The notes under the pieces were generated by a model. That model made no database searches, was not told where the DNA came from, and saw nothing but the letters and a program-made list of their open reading frames with translations. A stretch of DNA of 64,000 nucleotides. Source: Cafeteria roenbergensis. Taxonomy: Eukaryota > Sar > Bigyra > Bicosoecida > Cafeteriaceae. The stretch spans positions 310,001 through 374,000 of the forward strand of contig VLTN01000004.1 of NCBI GenBank assembly GCA_008330645.1, written 5' to 3'. The position numbers were made by a program, and so were the translations under genes. This document shows, in pieces, positions 21,556 to 35,800 of this stretch; position 1 is the first letter of the stretch, and each line of letters begins with the position of its first letter.

Positions 21556-22326
21556 TCAGTCGCGGCCCAGCGTGCCTGTGGCCCTCGACGAAGTGGCCGC
21601 GCGCCTCGACGCGCCCCTGCGCTCCCCTGGAAGAGAGCTGGATATCAAGTCCCTGCGGCGCCGCGACCTGCTCGCTTGCAGCCTCTTAGGGCGGCGGGGC
21701 TCAGCGGCAGGGGTGCTGCGCGCCGGATCGTTCCCGCCAGCAGAGCTTCGCGACCTGCCCTCGGACGAGCTGAGGCGCTTGTGTCCGGGGTGCGACGGCG
21801 GGCTGTCACCCCCGCCGCATCGACGACAAACCAGGCGGCACGGCAGCGACGCGTACCACAGCACCCATCGCAGTGCCATGGCGCACTCGCCCCACGCCTC
21901 ATACATGCACGCGCACGAGCTTGCCACCCACACGCCAAAGCAGTCTCCGCGCGCCAGGCGCTGCACCGTGGCCTTGTCGGCATCCACGCTTGCTTCGATT
22001 TCCTTCATGGCGACGCGCGTTGCCGCCGCCAGCGCATCGCGGTTGCGCGATCGGACCCCCTGTCTCGCTATCGTGGTCACTTGCTGCTCAAACGCCGTCT
22101 GCTGCGCGTCCACGCGCGCCCTGGCGGTCGCGTCCAGCTGTTCGGCCAGGCTCCGGATGTCAGCAACCTTTCGCTGCGCTTGCTTGGACGCCCGTTCGAA
22201 CTCCCTGACGCTGTTCATGTGCGCCTCCATCGCCGCGGCATGCTTGGCCGACGGGCGGCCGCGCGCGCGGTCTTGCCAGGTCGAGGCCGCCCGCCGAACC
22301 GACAAGGGAACGGCCGGGCTTGCCAT
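21556..22326 (-). CDS. small coiled-coil protein, 3' end uncertain
   Basis: I do not recognise the family. From the ATG at 22326 the first 130 residues are Arg/Ala/Gln-rich and strongly helical (for example REFERASKQAQRKVADIRSL and AVAMKEI-type heptads ending near RLARG at about 21940), typical of a real coiled coil. After that the frame turns Cys/Trp- and then Arg/Ser-rich down to a stop at 21556. This looks like intron followed by non-coding or antisense sequence, so the last coding part is probably spliced. A GTATGA donor (minus strand, near 21906) and a GGTGACAG acceptor (near 21806) are candidates only. The ATG at 22326 was chosen over one at 22599 because the latter overlaps the stop of the neighbouring giant gene. 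Confidence 0.45.
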   Translation of the reverse strand: MASPAVPLSVRRAASTWQDRARGRPSAKHAAAMEAHMNSVREFERASKQAQRKVADIRSLAEQLDATARARVDAQQTAFEQQVTTIARQGVRSRNRDALAAATRVAMKEIEASVDADKATVQRLARGDCFGVWVASSCACMYEAWGECAMALRWVLWYASLPCRLVCRRCGGGDSPPSHPGHKRLSSSEGRSRSSAGGNDPARSTPAAEPRRPKRLQASRSRRRRDLISSSLPGERRGASRRAATSSRATGTLGRD

Positions 22327-22595
22327 CGTGTTGCCCCGCCGGGCCCGGCCGCCAGTGTCCTCACGATTGGCTGCCGCGCCTTTGTCGGCCTGATTAGAGG
22401 CGATCACCGGCGAGCTGCTAGTCGATTGGAACGAGCTGCGCGTGGAGAGAGCGCGTGTGGGCAGTCGACGGCGGATTTCGGCAACCCAAAATCTTTGCAC
22501 CAGTCTCAATAAGACTTCCTGACGCACGGCTCGGCGCGTCGCAAACGCAGGCCGATGCTCAAGGGGACACTCGTTGGGGCATGCGAACACGCAGG

Positions 22596-25500
22596 TCACT
22601 CATCAAACAGAGTCCCAACGGGGCGGAACGTGCCGTCCGGGCCAGCGGCGTGAGTCAGTGGGCGCGCTTTGCCGCCAAGCACCACGTCCAGCGCGGATTC
22701 GGACATCGTGATGGCGGGGACCACGGGAACGCCCGGCTTGACGGAGCGGAAGGCGATGCCAGTATCACCGCCCCACGAGCCGTCCAGCCCCACGTACATG
22801 ACCCCCGCGTCGAGGTCGACCGCGACGCAGAGGACCTCGCCTGTCCGCACCTGGCGGCCGAAGGCGCCCCGCTCCACGTGGTGCTTGGTCGCGTGGTCGG
22901 CGTCAACGGCCCACGAGTCTGCCTCGTCGCCGAGAGCGGCGCCTGACGGGGCAGTGCTGAGGAATGCCTTCGTCGCCCAGCCCACCCGGGTCATCTTGCC
23001 CGGGCTCAGCACGTGCACTTCGAAGCACCACTTCCCGCCTGCGAGCTCGCAGCCAGCCACGCTGAGCGTGGCTGTGCCGTGGAGCCACGAAATCATGGTC
23101 CCGTACACGAAGACGTTTGACAGGGAGCCTGGGGTGGGCATCACGGTGCCAGCGGCGGCGCCCGCGGCGGCTCGGGCCTCGGCGGCCACGCGAGCGACTT
23201 CCTCTGCAGAGGCTGCCGACTCCGGGCTAGCCTCGGCTTGGGCTGCCGCAGCGGCGCTGGCTGCGCCTCCGGCCATGCCGGCAGCCGCGTGAGCGCGCTG
23301 CATCGCGGCGGGGAGGGCCTCTGCCACCGGCCGGTAGGACGCGTCAGGGGGAGCGTAGCTCTGCACGGCCTCGTTGAACGCGAATCGGGCCTCGAGCGAC
23401 GGCTGGCCCGACACAGTCGGGCGGAGGCCGCCGCCGCGAGGAACTTTGATTCCCGAAAAGGCTTGGCCAAAGGGCGCGCTGTAGTCGCCGTTATGGCCGA
23501 AGGTGGCGGTGCCCGCGTCGAGGTCGACTGCACAGCACACGACCCCAGTGCGGACGCGGCGGCCAAAGGGGGTGGAGGCACCATTGTGCACGGCCGTTGC
23601 CGAGTCCACGGCGAACGCCCAGGAGGTGGGCGTGTCGCCGGCGCCCTCCTCCAAGGCCCAGTTCGGGAAGAAGGCTTCGTCGGACCAGCCAATCCAGGCC
23701 GGGCCGACATTGTCCAGCGCCACCTCGAAGTACCACTTTCCAGTCACGAGCGACACGCCGTCGCCCACCACAGTCGGCTTGTGGGAGGCCGGGGACCAGA
23801 CCGGGTTGAGCGAGAGAGCGCCGGAGAGCCGGCTCACCTCGAAGCCCGAAAGGACGCGAAGGGGCACATCGTACTGCGAGTCCCAGTCCTCTGGGGTGTG
23901 CTTCGTGGACACGCCGCGGCGGAGCACGGGTGCTTGCTCGAGCGCAGCGCCCTCTGCGCTCGCGTCCTGGCCAGCCGCGACAGCAGCGCTCGCTTGGGCC
24001 GCCGCCGCCGCCGCCGCCGCGCCGCCTGCGTCCGGGCTGGCGGCCTCGGCAATGGCGTCAAAGTCGAACGCGGGTGTCGACGTCAGGCCGCGAGGCAGGG
24101 AGCCGCCCGTGAGGCGGCCGAGCGCGGGAAGGCGCTCCTGGAACCAGGACCAGATGGAGCGGTACCGGCCGTCGGGGCCGCCTGGGTGCCTGAAGACCGA
24201 CTGGCCAAAGTTCACGGTGAACGTCGAGCCCTGAAGCGTGAAGCCCGGGGTAAGGCCTCCCTCGCAGCTGAACCCGGACCAAGCAACGCCGTTGGGCCGG
24301 TCAAAGGCGCCGCCGAGGCTGAACTGCATCTCCCGGGTGTCCATGTCCACCGCGAAGCCAATGACGTTGCCCGGGTACCACGGGCGGCCGTAGGGCAGGG
24401 AGCCGTCGTGCCAGCGCACGCAGCGCTCGCCGTCGTACGCCCACGAGCTCCTGTCGTCGCCGACGCCCTGCCCGCCCATGGAGGATCCGGCGAAGGCCAT
24501 GTCCGCCCACCCAAGCTGGGAGGCCTGCCCGCGGCGCTGCACCGTAACCTCAAAGTACCACTTGCCACGCGTGAGCAGGCATCCGGAGAGGACAGCGGAG
24601 GGGAAGCCAGACACCCAGTCGAGGGACATTCCGTCGATGCGGAGGCCGCCGGCGCCGCTGGTGGGCAGGATCCGGCCAGCCATGCGGCCGGAGTCGAGGA
24701 GGACCTTCATCTCGCGGTTGCGCTCCACGGTGCGCTGGAACGACGAGGCGCCCTGCGGCGGCAAGCGCCTGAACGGGGTGCTGCCGAGGTTGAAGTTGAC
24801 GAAGGTGCCAGCGTCGACTGACACAGCCGGGGTGAGCACAGCCTCGCGGTCCAGCAGCTCGTCCATGTGGTCGGCCTGCGGCTCCACACACGCGAAGCCG
24901 CACGAGATGCCGGCAGCCGCGGCAGACGCTGCAGACGCGCCCTCGGCGCCAGCCCAGTCGGCGGCCAGGGGAGCCACGGGCTGCGACCCGTTCACCGAAA
25001 AGCTCACAGTGCCGGCGGCCACGTTGATCACAACCCCGACGACGTCACCAGCGCGAAGCGGGCGGCCAAGGCCGCTGGGCCGCTCGTGGCCGCCGTGGAG
25101 CAGCGTGCCCCGCGTGGTCAAGCCCCAGCCGCGGGAGTCGCTGCCGACGCCGAGACCGTCCAGGGAAGAGCCCTTGAAGCCGGCGGTCACCACGCCAATG
25201 GCCGACGGGAAGCGGCGCTTGGAAGGCCGCGCCTGCCCGACCGGCGCGGGGGCGCAGCCGCCGTCCGCTGTGGCCTCCAGCACCGTCACTTCGAAGTAGG
25301 CGGCTCCGAGGTTGTCCATGACGGAGCACCCTGAGGATCGGGGCATGACCGTCGCGAAGTGGTCGTCCACCGTCGAGACGAAGGAGTGCCCGGAAATGCG
25401 CTCGTTGCCCGACGAGGTGCCGAACAGGGTGCCAAGGCGAACGACGTCGCTCGCGTCGAGGAAGTCGGTGAGGGTGCTGCCGGCTGCGGCACCGCGGGCC

Positions 25501-26816
25501 TTCCCAGCCGCGTCGGGCGCCGTCGCGGCAATGGCCTGGGTGATGGCTCCTGACACTGTGGCGTCTCCACCGGCGGCAGCGCGCGCGATGCGCTCCCGGT
25601 CCTCTGCCTTGAGCTTGGCAAGGAACTCGGCCACGCGCTCCATGGCGGTGGCTGCGTGCTCGTCCTGCTCGTCGCTCAGCAAGGCGCTTGTGGAGGAAGC
25701 CGCTGCTGCAAAGCGCTGCGCAAACTCTCGGAAGTCCACGTAGCCGTCGCGGTTGGCGTCGGCGGTGGAGACCAGCGAGGCGACTGCCTCCCGGCTCACG
25801 CCCGGCACCTCGAGCTCCGCGATGGCTGCCGCCGCGGCCGAGTGGGAGAGGAAGCCCTCGTTGGCGCTGTCCAGGGCACGGAACGCCTCCCTGAGCGACC
25901 CAAAGCGGCGCAGCAGCTCGCGGCGCACGCGGCGCGCGGCCGCCTGCAAGAACATCACCTCGCTGGCATCCTCATGCGTGAAAACGGCAGCGAGTGGTGT
26001 GTCCTCCCAGCTGACCTTGTCGCGACGCAGGCACATGGCGGCCTCGTGCCAGAGCTTGAGGCGCGCGCTGTTCTCGGAGCCCGCGATGGACCGCAGCACG
26101 CGCACGAGCTCCGTCTCGGAGAAGTACAAGTCCAGGTTGAGGAACCGGGCTCCTTGGATTGCGACTGCGATGGCCTCCTCGGAGCCGGGGACGGGAGGGC
26201 CGGCCCTGGTGGCGGCGTCCCGCGCCTCCTGCGAAGAGTAGGCTCGCGCCAGCGGCATGGCAGCGTCGGCTGCCGGGGACGAGGCGGGTGACTGGGGCTC
26301 CGAGGCCGCTGCTGCATCAGCCTGAGCCGCCAGCGGGCCGTCCAGGGGCTCGCCGCCGGGGCCCAGGAGGCGCAGCACCGCGCGGCCGTCGCGCCCGCCG
26401 ACGCGGAGCGCGCCAGCCAGCGACGAGTGCTTGGTGTGGAGGGCGCGGCGGAGGGCCTCGGCCTCGGCCAGGGTAAGTACGACGGCAGCGCGGCGAGGAG
26501 CGGCCTCCCCGTTGGCCACCTTCTCGAGCAGGGCGGGCGAGTCCGGCTCAAGCGAAGGTGGGGCCCAGTCCGCGACGATGAAGACGTTGTTCATGCAGCG
26601 CGCGCCAGAGCTCGGGGGCGTCTCCGTGGCCCAGTTAGCCGTGAGCAGCAGCTCCTGCGAGAAGGGCAGCATGCCTGACGACCTGGTGGGGGCGAACCTG
26701 GAGGCCGGGTAGAGCAGGCGCCCCATGAGAGCGGTCCGGGAAGTGAGGCCGCGAACAGCCCACTGACGGATGGACGAGTCCTCCTGGGCGTAGTTGGGGA
26801 CGACCTCGACGCGGAT

Positions 26817-26859
<43 letters not shown>

Positions 26860-29800
26860 ACCATCTCGCCGTCGAATCGGAGCTCGTCCTGCAGCGCGCC
26901 GCCTTCGTCGGCGTCCGTTGGCGCGCCACCGTCCCCGCCGCCGCTGCCCGCGCGGATCTTGGCGTCCGCCTCTGCCTCAGCGGCCTTGACGAGCACGGCG
27001 GCGATCCCTTCCTGGGACGAGCGGCTTTGCAGAAGCACCGCCCACTGGTCCGCCTGCTCGCGCAGCACATCGGCGAAGGGCCGGGCCTTCTTCACGGCGT
27101 CAGGCACGTCCAGGTCCAGCGCCTCGCGGAACACGCGGATGCACCGAGCAAGCCACAGGGGCGAAGCGGACCCTGGCACGAGCTCGGCCTTTGCCTCGTC
27201 GTCAAGCACTGTCGGCTCACGGCCAAGTTTTGAGGGCCGCAGGCTGGTTCCGTCCTCGTCCTCGTCGCGCTCCTCGTCGCCCCCGCCGGCAGCAGCGGCC
27301 GCAGCAGCGGCCGCAGCACCAGCAGCGGCATCAGAGTCGGAGCCAGCAGTGGCAGTGCCGGCGTCACCTGCAGCAGAGGGCACGTCAGTCCTGGCGGCCG
27401 CTGCGCGCTCTCGCGCCATCGCCTCCTCTTCCTTCACTCGCTGCTGCTCCATCCGTTGCGAGGCGCGAAGCGCAAGCTGCAGCATCTCCTCCTCGGTCAT
27501 TCTTGCAGCTTGCAATGGCGTGATGGTCGAGGGCGTGGTCTCGAGGGAAGCCGCAGAGTCAGTGCCTGTGACTGTCGTACTTCGGAACTGCAGCCGCAAC
27601 CTGGCCAGGTCTGCCTCCCGGTGGAAGCGCGTTCGCAGGCCGGAGCCGCCAGCGGGCGATTGCTTGGCTGCTGATGAGCTGCTGATGTCCGAAAACGCCT
27701 GCTTTCGCCAGACGTACGAGAGGTTCTGCACGGCCAGCTGCATCTGCTGCATCTGCTCTGAGCGAATGCCGTTCACCGCGAGCCAGGCCACGATGTCAGC
27801 GGCGTCGCGCCCCGTGTCGGACACTGCCTGCACGAGCTTGAGCACTTCGGGGACGACCAGCGCAGTGAGCTTTTGCCCGGTCTTGAGTCCCCGCATACGC
27901 CAGCAGCCCTGCGCGTAGTCGCGCAGCGTCATGTCCTTGCCGATGGTTACAGCAGACCGAGCGTCCAGGGCCTGCTTGATGTCCACACCAGTTGTGTGCA
28001 CCTGGTCCCAGAAGGTGAAGCGCTTGTGCCAGGGAAGGCCGCACTGCTCCAGCGGGATGGAGCGGCCCGTGGCGCGCATCACCACGCGCGGCTTGTCCGA
28101 GTCGTCCAGGTACACGCAGCCGTCCAGACCGCTGAGGCCGGCGTCGAGCAGGAAGCGCGCAACCTCTTCGTTCGTGAAGCCAGTGACCAGTGCGCCCGTG
28201 TCGATCAGGCCGTGGAACTGCGGCTCCGCATTGGCCACCTGCGTCAGGAGGCTTTGGACGGTCCAGTCGCTGAGGCGCTTGACCGTGACCAGGCTCGGCG
28301 ACGTCAGGAGGCGGGCGATGCTCGCCTCAGAGCCCGGCTCAAAGTCGCAGGTCATGCCCGTGGGCAGCAGGTTCGAAGGGGTGCCGCTGAACCCGAGCCT
28401 GCGAGCAAAGAGCATGTCGGAGCCGAGGTCGATGCCGGACGCGGTCAGCTTGGTCCTCTGGTGCTTCATGGTGAGCGGGAAGACGCGCTCGGTCAGGTAG
28501 TGCGACCCGACCTCGGGGCTCATTCTGAGCGCGTTCCAGCACCGCTCCATCTGCGCCGCTTCCGAAGGCTGGAACAGTTCCAGGGGCAGCACCTCGCGCG
28601 CCAGGGAGTGGTCTGCCCCCAAGAGCGAGTGCTCGGCGGCCGAGCCCTCCTCCGCCGACTCCGTCCCGCTTGAGCGGGCGGCCATGAAGCGGACGTGCGC
28701 CGAGTCGAGCCAGCGCTGGAAGAGCATGCGAGAGGGCCGGTCCTCTGCGCTGCCGGACTCGGACGCCATCGCGCGCTTGAGCGTTTGCACCACCTGCGCG
28801 AGATCGCCGCGACGAAGGCCCTCGTACCGGTACGCCAGGATGGACAGCCCGATCAGGATGTCCGGGTGCGAGTACTCGGAGGCGCGCGAAGGCACGTCCT
28901 TGCCAACGAACGGGACGGCGAGCAGCATGCGCGACCGAGGCACGGTGCCGTTCAGCCCGCCAGCGACCTTGCCCATGTGCTGCGGCCAGAGCAGCCCGCA
29001 CGTGACGCGGTCGATCTTGGACAGGCAGTGGGGAGCGAACGTGTTGAGCCAGTCCCTGGCAAGGTTGAGGGCCTTGAGAGCCATGCGGTCGCACTTGGCC
29101 TCGACCCACGCTGCAGCCTTGCTTGAAGACGTGCTTGCGCCGCAGATGAATTCCAGCACGCGAGTGCGGGACTCCTCGTCGAGCTCGAGGGGCGCGGCGC
29201 TCGAGTCGGAGTCCAGAGCAGGCACAGTGCCAGCTGCCGGCGGCACCGCCGGCGTCGCTGCTGCTGCGCCACCGGCAGCACCATCCTTGCCAGTCGGAGC
29301 CAGGCAGCCGAGGGGGTAGCTCGTCTCGATGCTGTTGTGCTCCATGCGGTGCTTGCCCAGCAGCCACTCCAGGGCCCACTTGGCCAGCAGGGGCTTCATC
29401 TCGCTGTGGTAAAACTCTGGGCGAAGCAGGACCAGGTGCGGAGACGACTGCAGCGCAAAGGAACGCAGACCCTCATCGATGACGGCTGAGAGGTCCGTGA
29501 GGATGTCATCCGCCCCGGGAGCGAGGTGCACGCCGGCCAGGGTCATTCGCCGGGCCGAGTGGTAGAAGACAGCCTCCAAGAGGAAGAGGGGGAAATCCCA
29601 GCGCGCAGGGGACATGTCCACGGCCACGCGCTCGCCGATGGGGAAGTTCGTCTCGGACTTGAGGCTGTGCAGCAGCAGATCCACCTCGTCCAGCAGAAGG
29701 ATGCCGTTGCCCTCCTTGCCCCAGAGCTTGAACATCTTGGACATGATGTCAGCCTTGCGCGACAGCGCTCGGAAGCGTGCGACCTCGGAGTCGTGCTGTG

Positions 29801-32800
29801 TTGCTGCATCGGCAGCAGCAACGCCTGCCTCCTGCAGCCGGCTCTTGTCCACCAGCAGGTGAGCTGGGACGGCGTCCACCTCTTGCAGGATGTCCACGTA
29901 CTTGAGCATGAAGGACTTGATGGCGTCCGGCGTCGTGCACACAACAGCGCGGTCGCGGCGCGCGCGGTCCATCTTCAAGACGAGCGCCTCGAGCGCCTGC
30001 GCGCCATCCATGGGAGACGCGGCGTTGCGCGGGAAGAACTCGGGCGACTCGCGGTCAAAGCGGAACGTCAGCACCCGCTTGGGAATGAGGGACGAGAAAA
30101 TGAGGCGGAACTGGAGACGGGACTGCTGCAAGAGCGGGCTTGGCATCACGGCCGTGATCAGGGACTCGCCGTCGGCCAGCAGCAACGCCAAGAGCGGCGC
30201 CACCACGCTGGTCTTGCCGAGCCCCATCTGCATCGCCTTGATGGCAGACTGGTCCTTGAGCGCGGACTGCGCGAACTCGGCGGTGATTTGCACCTGGCGC
30301 TTTCGCAGCACGAAGCCTGACATGAACTCGAACACGAGGAGCCTTGGGTCGAAGACGAAGGCAGCCTGCTTGGCCTGCCCGTCGCCGGCCGCAGACGGCG
30401 CACCTCCGAGGCCGCCAGCCGAGTCCAGCGCTGCGAGAGTCGCTTGCGTCGCGGCCATGCCCGAGCTGCCTCCCAGAGCCGACGGCGCCGCGGGATCGGA
30501 GGCCCGGGCCCCGTGAGCGCGCGCCATGTAGTGGCGCCTCGTGGCGATGCTGGCAGCCACGGTGTCGGCAGTTTTCTCGAGCAGGAAGATGGCCGCAGGG
30601 GTGCTCTTCAGGGCCCTAGCGAGCCTGGCGCGGGCTTCGTCGCTGCCGGCAGCAATCGACCCATCGGACGGCGTCGGAACGACGGGCAGCTCCTTCCCCT
30701 CGAAGAAGCAGCCCTGGTCCGCCAGCCGCACAAGCTCCACGGCCTTGACCAGCCCGTCACCCAGCGTCTCTGTGCAAAGCGCCCTTGCCGGCGCCGCATC
30801 GCCCGAGGCGAGGAAGCCCGTCGACGCCAACGCGAGCACCGCCGCGCGAGCGCCAACCTCTGCCGCACCTGCGCCTCCGCCAGCTGCTGCCGAGACAAGC
30901 GGGGCCAGCTCCGCGGCGCAGGCCTCCATCGCCGCGAGCTTCTCATCCGCTGCGGCCGGGTCAAACGCCGCGGCCTCGAGCGCCTGCCTGACAAGCGCGC
31001 TCGAGGGAGCAACCGCCCCTGCTCGGCTCGCCGCGTGCACGGCCCACCCAGCGGCAAGGCGATCCACCGCGAGGGCCTCGAGCTTGGCGATGAGGCTGTC
31101 CAGGCCGTCGAGCGCACGGTTGAGCTGCATCAGCCTGGAGGTCCTCAGGGTGACGCCCGTCACAGCGAGCAGCGCAGCCGAGCACTCATCCTCCGAGAGG
31201 AACGTGTTGAGCGACCGAAGCGCCTTTCGCGGGCGCTGCGTGAGCAGTGCAGCGCTCATGTACTCGAACCACAGACGAGTGCGGCCGCCCTCGCGCCTGG
31301 TGAAGACAAACCGCAGGCGTTCCTCTGCGTCGACAGCGTCCGGGTCGATCGGGACCTCGTTCGCCCCGCGCGTGAGCGCCTTGATGGAGTCTTCCACCGT
31401 GGACGCGTCCCGGGATCGAAGGCGGTCGAGGGCCGAACGCAGCTCCAGCAGGCGGCGGTGAGCAAAGCTGACGGCCGCGGCAGCCGCCGAGTCGAATCCG
31501 CAGCGGGAGTCGGTGCGAGGCTCAGCGTCCCCGCCCTCGCCCCGCTTGAGGAGGGAGGAGCGCAGCGCGCGGATGGCGTCCTCTCCAAGGCACGAGATGC
31601 GCCAGACCATCGCCCGCTCCCTGGCCGACGACGACTCGTTGAGGTCGCGCTGCAGGCGGTCCAGGAGGCTCTTTCCAAGCGAAGAGCGAGCCTCTGCTGC
31701 ATGGGAGATGTCGAACGGCATGTCCGTCGGAAGCTTGCCGCCCGCGTGGTGCAGGTTTCCCGGGGCAGGGACCCGCGCCAAGTGCGGCTGCTCGTCCGGG
31801 GCCGCGCAGGCGTCCACATCGGTGTGCCCGCCAACGCCGAGCCCTAGTCCCGCCAGCGGCGCGCGGGCGAAGGACCGCACGTCCTCCGGGAGGAGGGAGC
31901 AGCCGAACCTCGCCGCGCCGGGCGAGTCCTCGGGCGAAGCGGGCAAGAGCACGCGCTGCCCGCAGCTGAAGTCGGCCACCTCCGGCCGAGTGCCGGGAAC
32001 GTCATCGACCGTGTAGGTCACAACCATCGGCCGCGACACCGCTTCGGGGGGGCTGGCGGGCGCGGGGCGCAGGAAGCGAACGGCGAACTCGACGGGGCGC
32101 GTCACGGCAAGCCCTGCGAGGCACATGCGGACAAACAGCTCGCTGCCGAGCCCAGCGCTCAGCGTGACCCCGCTGTTCTCGAACTCCTCCGCGAACTCCT
32201 CCACGGGGAGGCGAGGGAAGCTGTCGAGGAGCCAAGGGCCTCGGTGCCCCCGCGCCGCCCGCGCCCTGTCGAGCTCCTCGGCGGCTGCCATCGCTGAGAG
32301 CACGGAAAGAAGCGGGTGCTGGGCGCCGTCCTTCCACTCGTTCGCCTGGAACAGCACATTGGCACCGACCAGGCGGGCCAGGGCGGCGTTGCTCCGGGTG
32401 TGGGCCAGCGGTGGCGGAGAGGCGTCGAGCGCACGGCGGACCGCCTTCTGGGCGTCCTGCTTTTGCTTGGCAGCGCGAGACAGGGCCACAGCGGCGGAGG
32501 ACCTGGCGTCGCTGCTCATAGCCGCAAGCGGCGCGCCTCCCGAGGATGCAGCGCCGGCGCCGGCGCCGGCGCTAGCTTCCAGCGAAGGGTCCACGAGGCT
32601 CAGCTGCGCGTCTCCTCGGGCCACTTCGTACAGGAACGCGAAGCCGAGTTGCTTGCGGCTCCCGCTCAGCGAGCGGTCCCCGCCTCGCCACACCTCTTGG
32701 AAAACACCGCGCCACGCTGCGCCGGCAGTCTCACGCCGGCGGTACTTGAGTGACACAGACAGCCCCGGCTGCGACAGACCCATGCTCTGCTCGAAGATGT

Positions 32801-35800
32801 CCAAGTCGCGCAACGACGAGGTGATGTCGTCCGGCTGCGTCGCCATGTGCTCGAACACGGCCGGAAGCGAGATGGTGACCACTTCGCGGGTCGGGCGCGG
32901 CGGCAGGTCAGGAAGGAGCTCCAGGGCGGCCTCTGCCTCTCGGCCGTCAGCCGCTGCCGAGCCAGTCGCTTTGTTGAACGTGCTGCTGGCGCGCCCCAGC
33001 GGGGGAGCAGCCTCGTCAGTCGGCGTGCCCGGGCCTGTCTCCCCGGCCGAAGTCGCCCCGGCCGCGGAGGCAGCACCAGCGCCTCCTGCGGAGCCTCCAG
33101 CTCCCGACCGCACCGAGGTGTTGGATGCAGCTCTCTGGACGGCCGCCGCCTCGTCCGCGAGCGTACCGAAGCCGACCGCTCGCAAGGACCACCGGGAGGG
33201 CGCTGCGCCCTCTGCCCCACGCAGCGCAGTGGGCACTGCCACGGCCGCTCGTCGAGAAAGGTCCCGCGCGGACGGCGCAAGGTCTGCAGGGCCGAAGTCC
33301 GACTCGGGCTGCGCGACCCGTTCCTCAGCGCCTGACGCATGAGCCGGGTTGGAGCTGCGGAACACAACGAAGGCGGTGTCGCCCTCCACTGTCAGGGGCG
33401 GCGAGCCGGCTGCCCCTGGCCACGCTGGCCGGCCATGGGTAGCAGCGTCTGAGATGTCTGGCCTTGCCGGGCCAGTCAGAGGCGTGCTGGTCGCACGCGA
33501 CGTCAGACTGACATCAGTGAAGACCATGAGCTCCTCAAAGCGCGGGTCAATGGAGCTCGAGTCCTCGAACTTGAGCTCGAGACGCGAAGCACCCGGAACG
33601 TTCACGCGAACCACGCGATGCACCGGCGTGGTGGTCCCGTCGAACTCGGACGTCACGAGCACGCTTCCCAGGGCCGTGGTGAACGACTGCGTGTCCAGGC
33701 GGAACGCTGGCTGCGAGTCGCTTGCGCTGCGCACAAGCTGCATGCTGGGAGCCCTGCCGAGCGGATCGTCACCTCCAAGCTCGTCGTCGTCGTCGGCGGC
33801 GGCGGCGGAGGCGTCGCTAGCCGCGTCGTCGTCCACTTGGTCGTCACCGCCAAGCGCAGACTTGACTCGCGTGAGGAACATCCCTGCTTCGGGCTGCGCC
33901 CCCAGATCCATGGCCTCGGTTGCCCCGCATGGTGTCGCTGCGCGGCCCAGCATGCTGTCGCGAAGCTGGCGCCACTCGGCAAGCCGCTGCTCGAACTCGG
34001 CGTCCAGCCGCTCCTGCTCCTCGAGCGCCGAGGCGACGCGAACCAGGAAGGCCTGGCGCGGGTTCGCCTGCCGCAGGAGGAGGAGGAGGTCCAGCTCTTC
34101 GTGCGGGCTGAGGCGCGCAAATGCCGATACGGCGCTGATCTTCTTGGCGTACCCCTCGTAGTCCTTGACGACGTCCTTGCTGTCCAGGATGGGAGCGTCT
34201 CCGGTCGCGCGAGCCTCCAGCTCAACCGCGGCGAGACGGAGCCTGGCTGCGTGCGCATCGGGGTGGCTGTCGCCCATGGTTCGCCGCAGCATCTCGAAGA
34301 TCCAGGCCTCCTCGCTGGAGAACGATACGTCCGTGCGGCAGGCCGGGATGAGCTTGCAAACCCGCTCGTAGTTGCGGGTCATCATGCTGAGCACCGCCCA
34401 GTACAGGGCGGCCCCGGTAGTGGGGGTTGTCACATACGCGCCCGACGGGTGAACGCTATAGACGAAGAACTTGGACGCAGCCTGCGTGTCCCAGCCGTCG
34501 CCATGGGTCAGCACAAGGTCGCCCGCAAACGGGCGCGAGGCGATCTTGGGGTTGTGAACCGACAGCAGCGGCACGAACAGGAACTGCTCCCCGGTGGAGT
34601 TGCCCAGCACCAGCGAGTGCGGGGCGCAGCGTAGCTGCCGAATCAGGCTTTGTGAGCGGCCGTCGGTGATGAACATGGACCCGAAGTCGCTGCTGTACAG
34701 GCGGAAAGCGCTCGATGCCCCGCGACCGGCGGGCTTGGGGACAAAGGCCGTCCCGAGCCGCGGCAGCTCCACCGAGCTGATGGCAGCCTCGTCGCCCACG
34801 TCGGCCTGCGCGCGAGTCCACACCAGCACGTGCGACAGGCTCTCCACGCGGCTAAGGACCTGCGCAATGCGATAGAGCGGCGAGCCTCTGGGCGCACGCT
34901 GGGCGTTGAGCAGGGTGTCCACTCCTTCGCGCGGGGCCGAACCCCTCGCCAGCGAGCGGAGCGCCTCCTCCGTGTACCGGCGGATCACGGCTTCGCCGTC
35001 GGCAACGAACGCCGAGCGTGCCGCGCCGGAGCCTCCCGCTTCTGACCCGCCCTCGTCATCCTCAACCATATCGTCTGCGGCGTGGCGGTAGGCCTTGGCC
35101 CGCACGTCCACCAGGATGTACGTGTGGGCCACCTTGTCGTTGTTGGGGTTGGGGTAGCCGCGGAGGGTGATGCCTGTGGGGTCGCCTGCCTTGGCCGACC
35201 GCCAGAAGCTGTACGAGTCCAGGAGGGCCTCGGGGATAATGCCAGTGAGGCCGTCCCGCACGCAGTAGGTCTCGGGGTAGTTCTGGAACAGCTCGCGGTC
35301 TCCGCCGGCCACCAGCTCGCGCGTGACCTCGATGGAGTCCACGACGATCTGCACATCGTCGTCTTCCAGGTCGCGACGCGAGATGCCGTAGTGGCGCCTT
35401 GCCGAGGCCTTGGCAGCGGTGCGAGCTTCCACAAGCGCGCCACCGGCGAGGGTGCCCGCCGCGTACCGGGCTAGCACGTCTGCCGGCGCCTTCCGCTCGT
35501 CAGTGCTCGGCTCGAGCGCCGCCAGGCTGAAGCGCCTGTCCGAAGAGTATACAAGCGCGCGCATCGCACGGCGGGCCACAGTCACGATCTCGAAGCACTC
35601 GACGATGCGGCGGTCGGCCCGCACCTCCAGCTCGAACCAGCGGCCTTGCTTCGTTGCCTGCTCCTCCTTGCTGGTGGCATTCGGGGCGAGGAACATCATC
35701 ACAGAGCCCAGCACGTGTCTGCGACTGGAAGCCGGCTCCAGGGGCAAGGCCCCGTCAGCAGGGAACTTGGATGCCGCCGCTGTGACCCGGGGGCGGTCTT

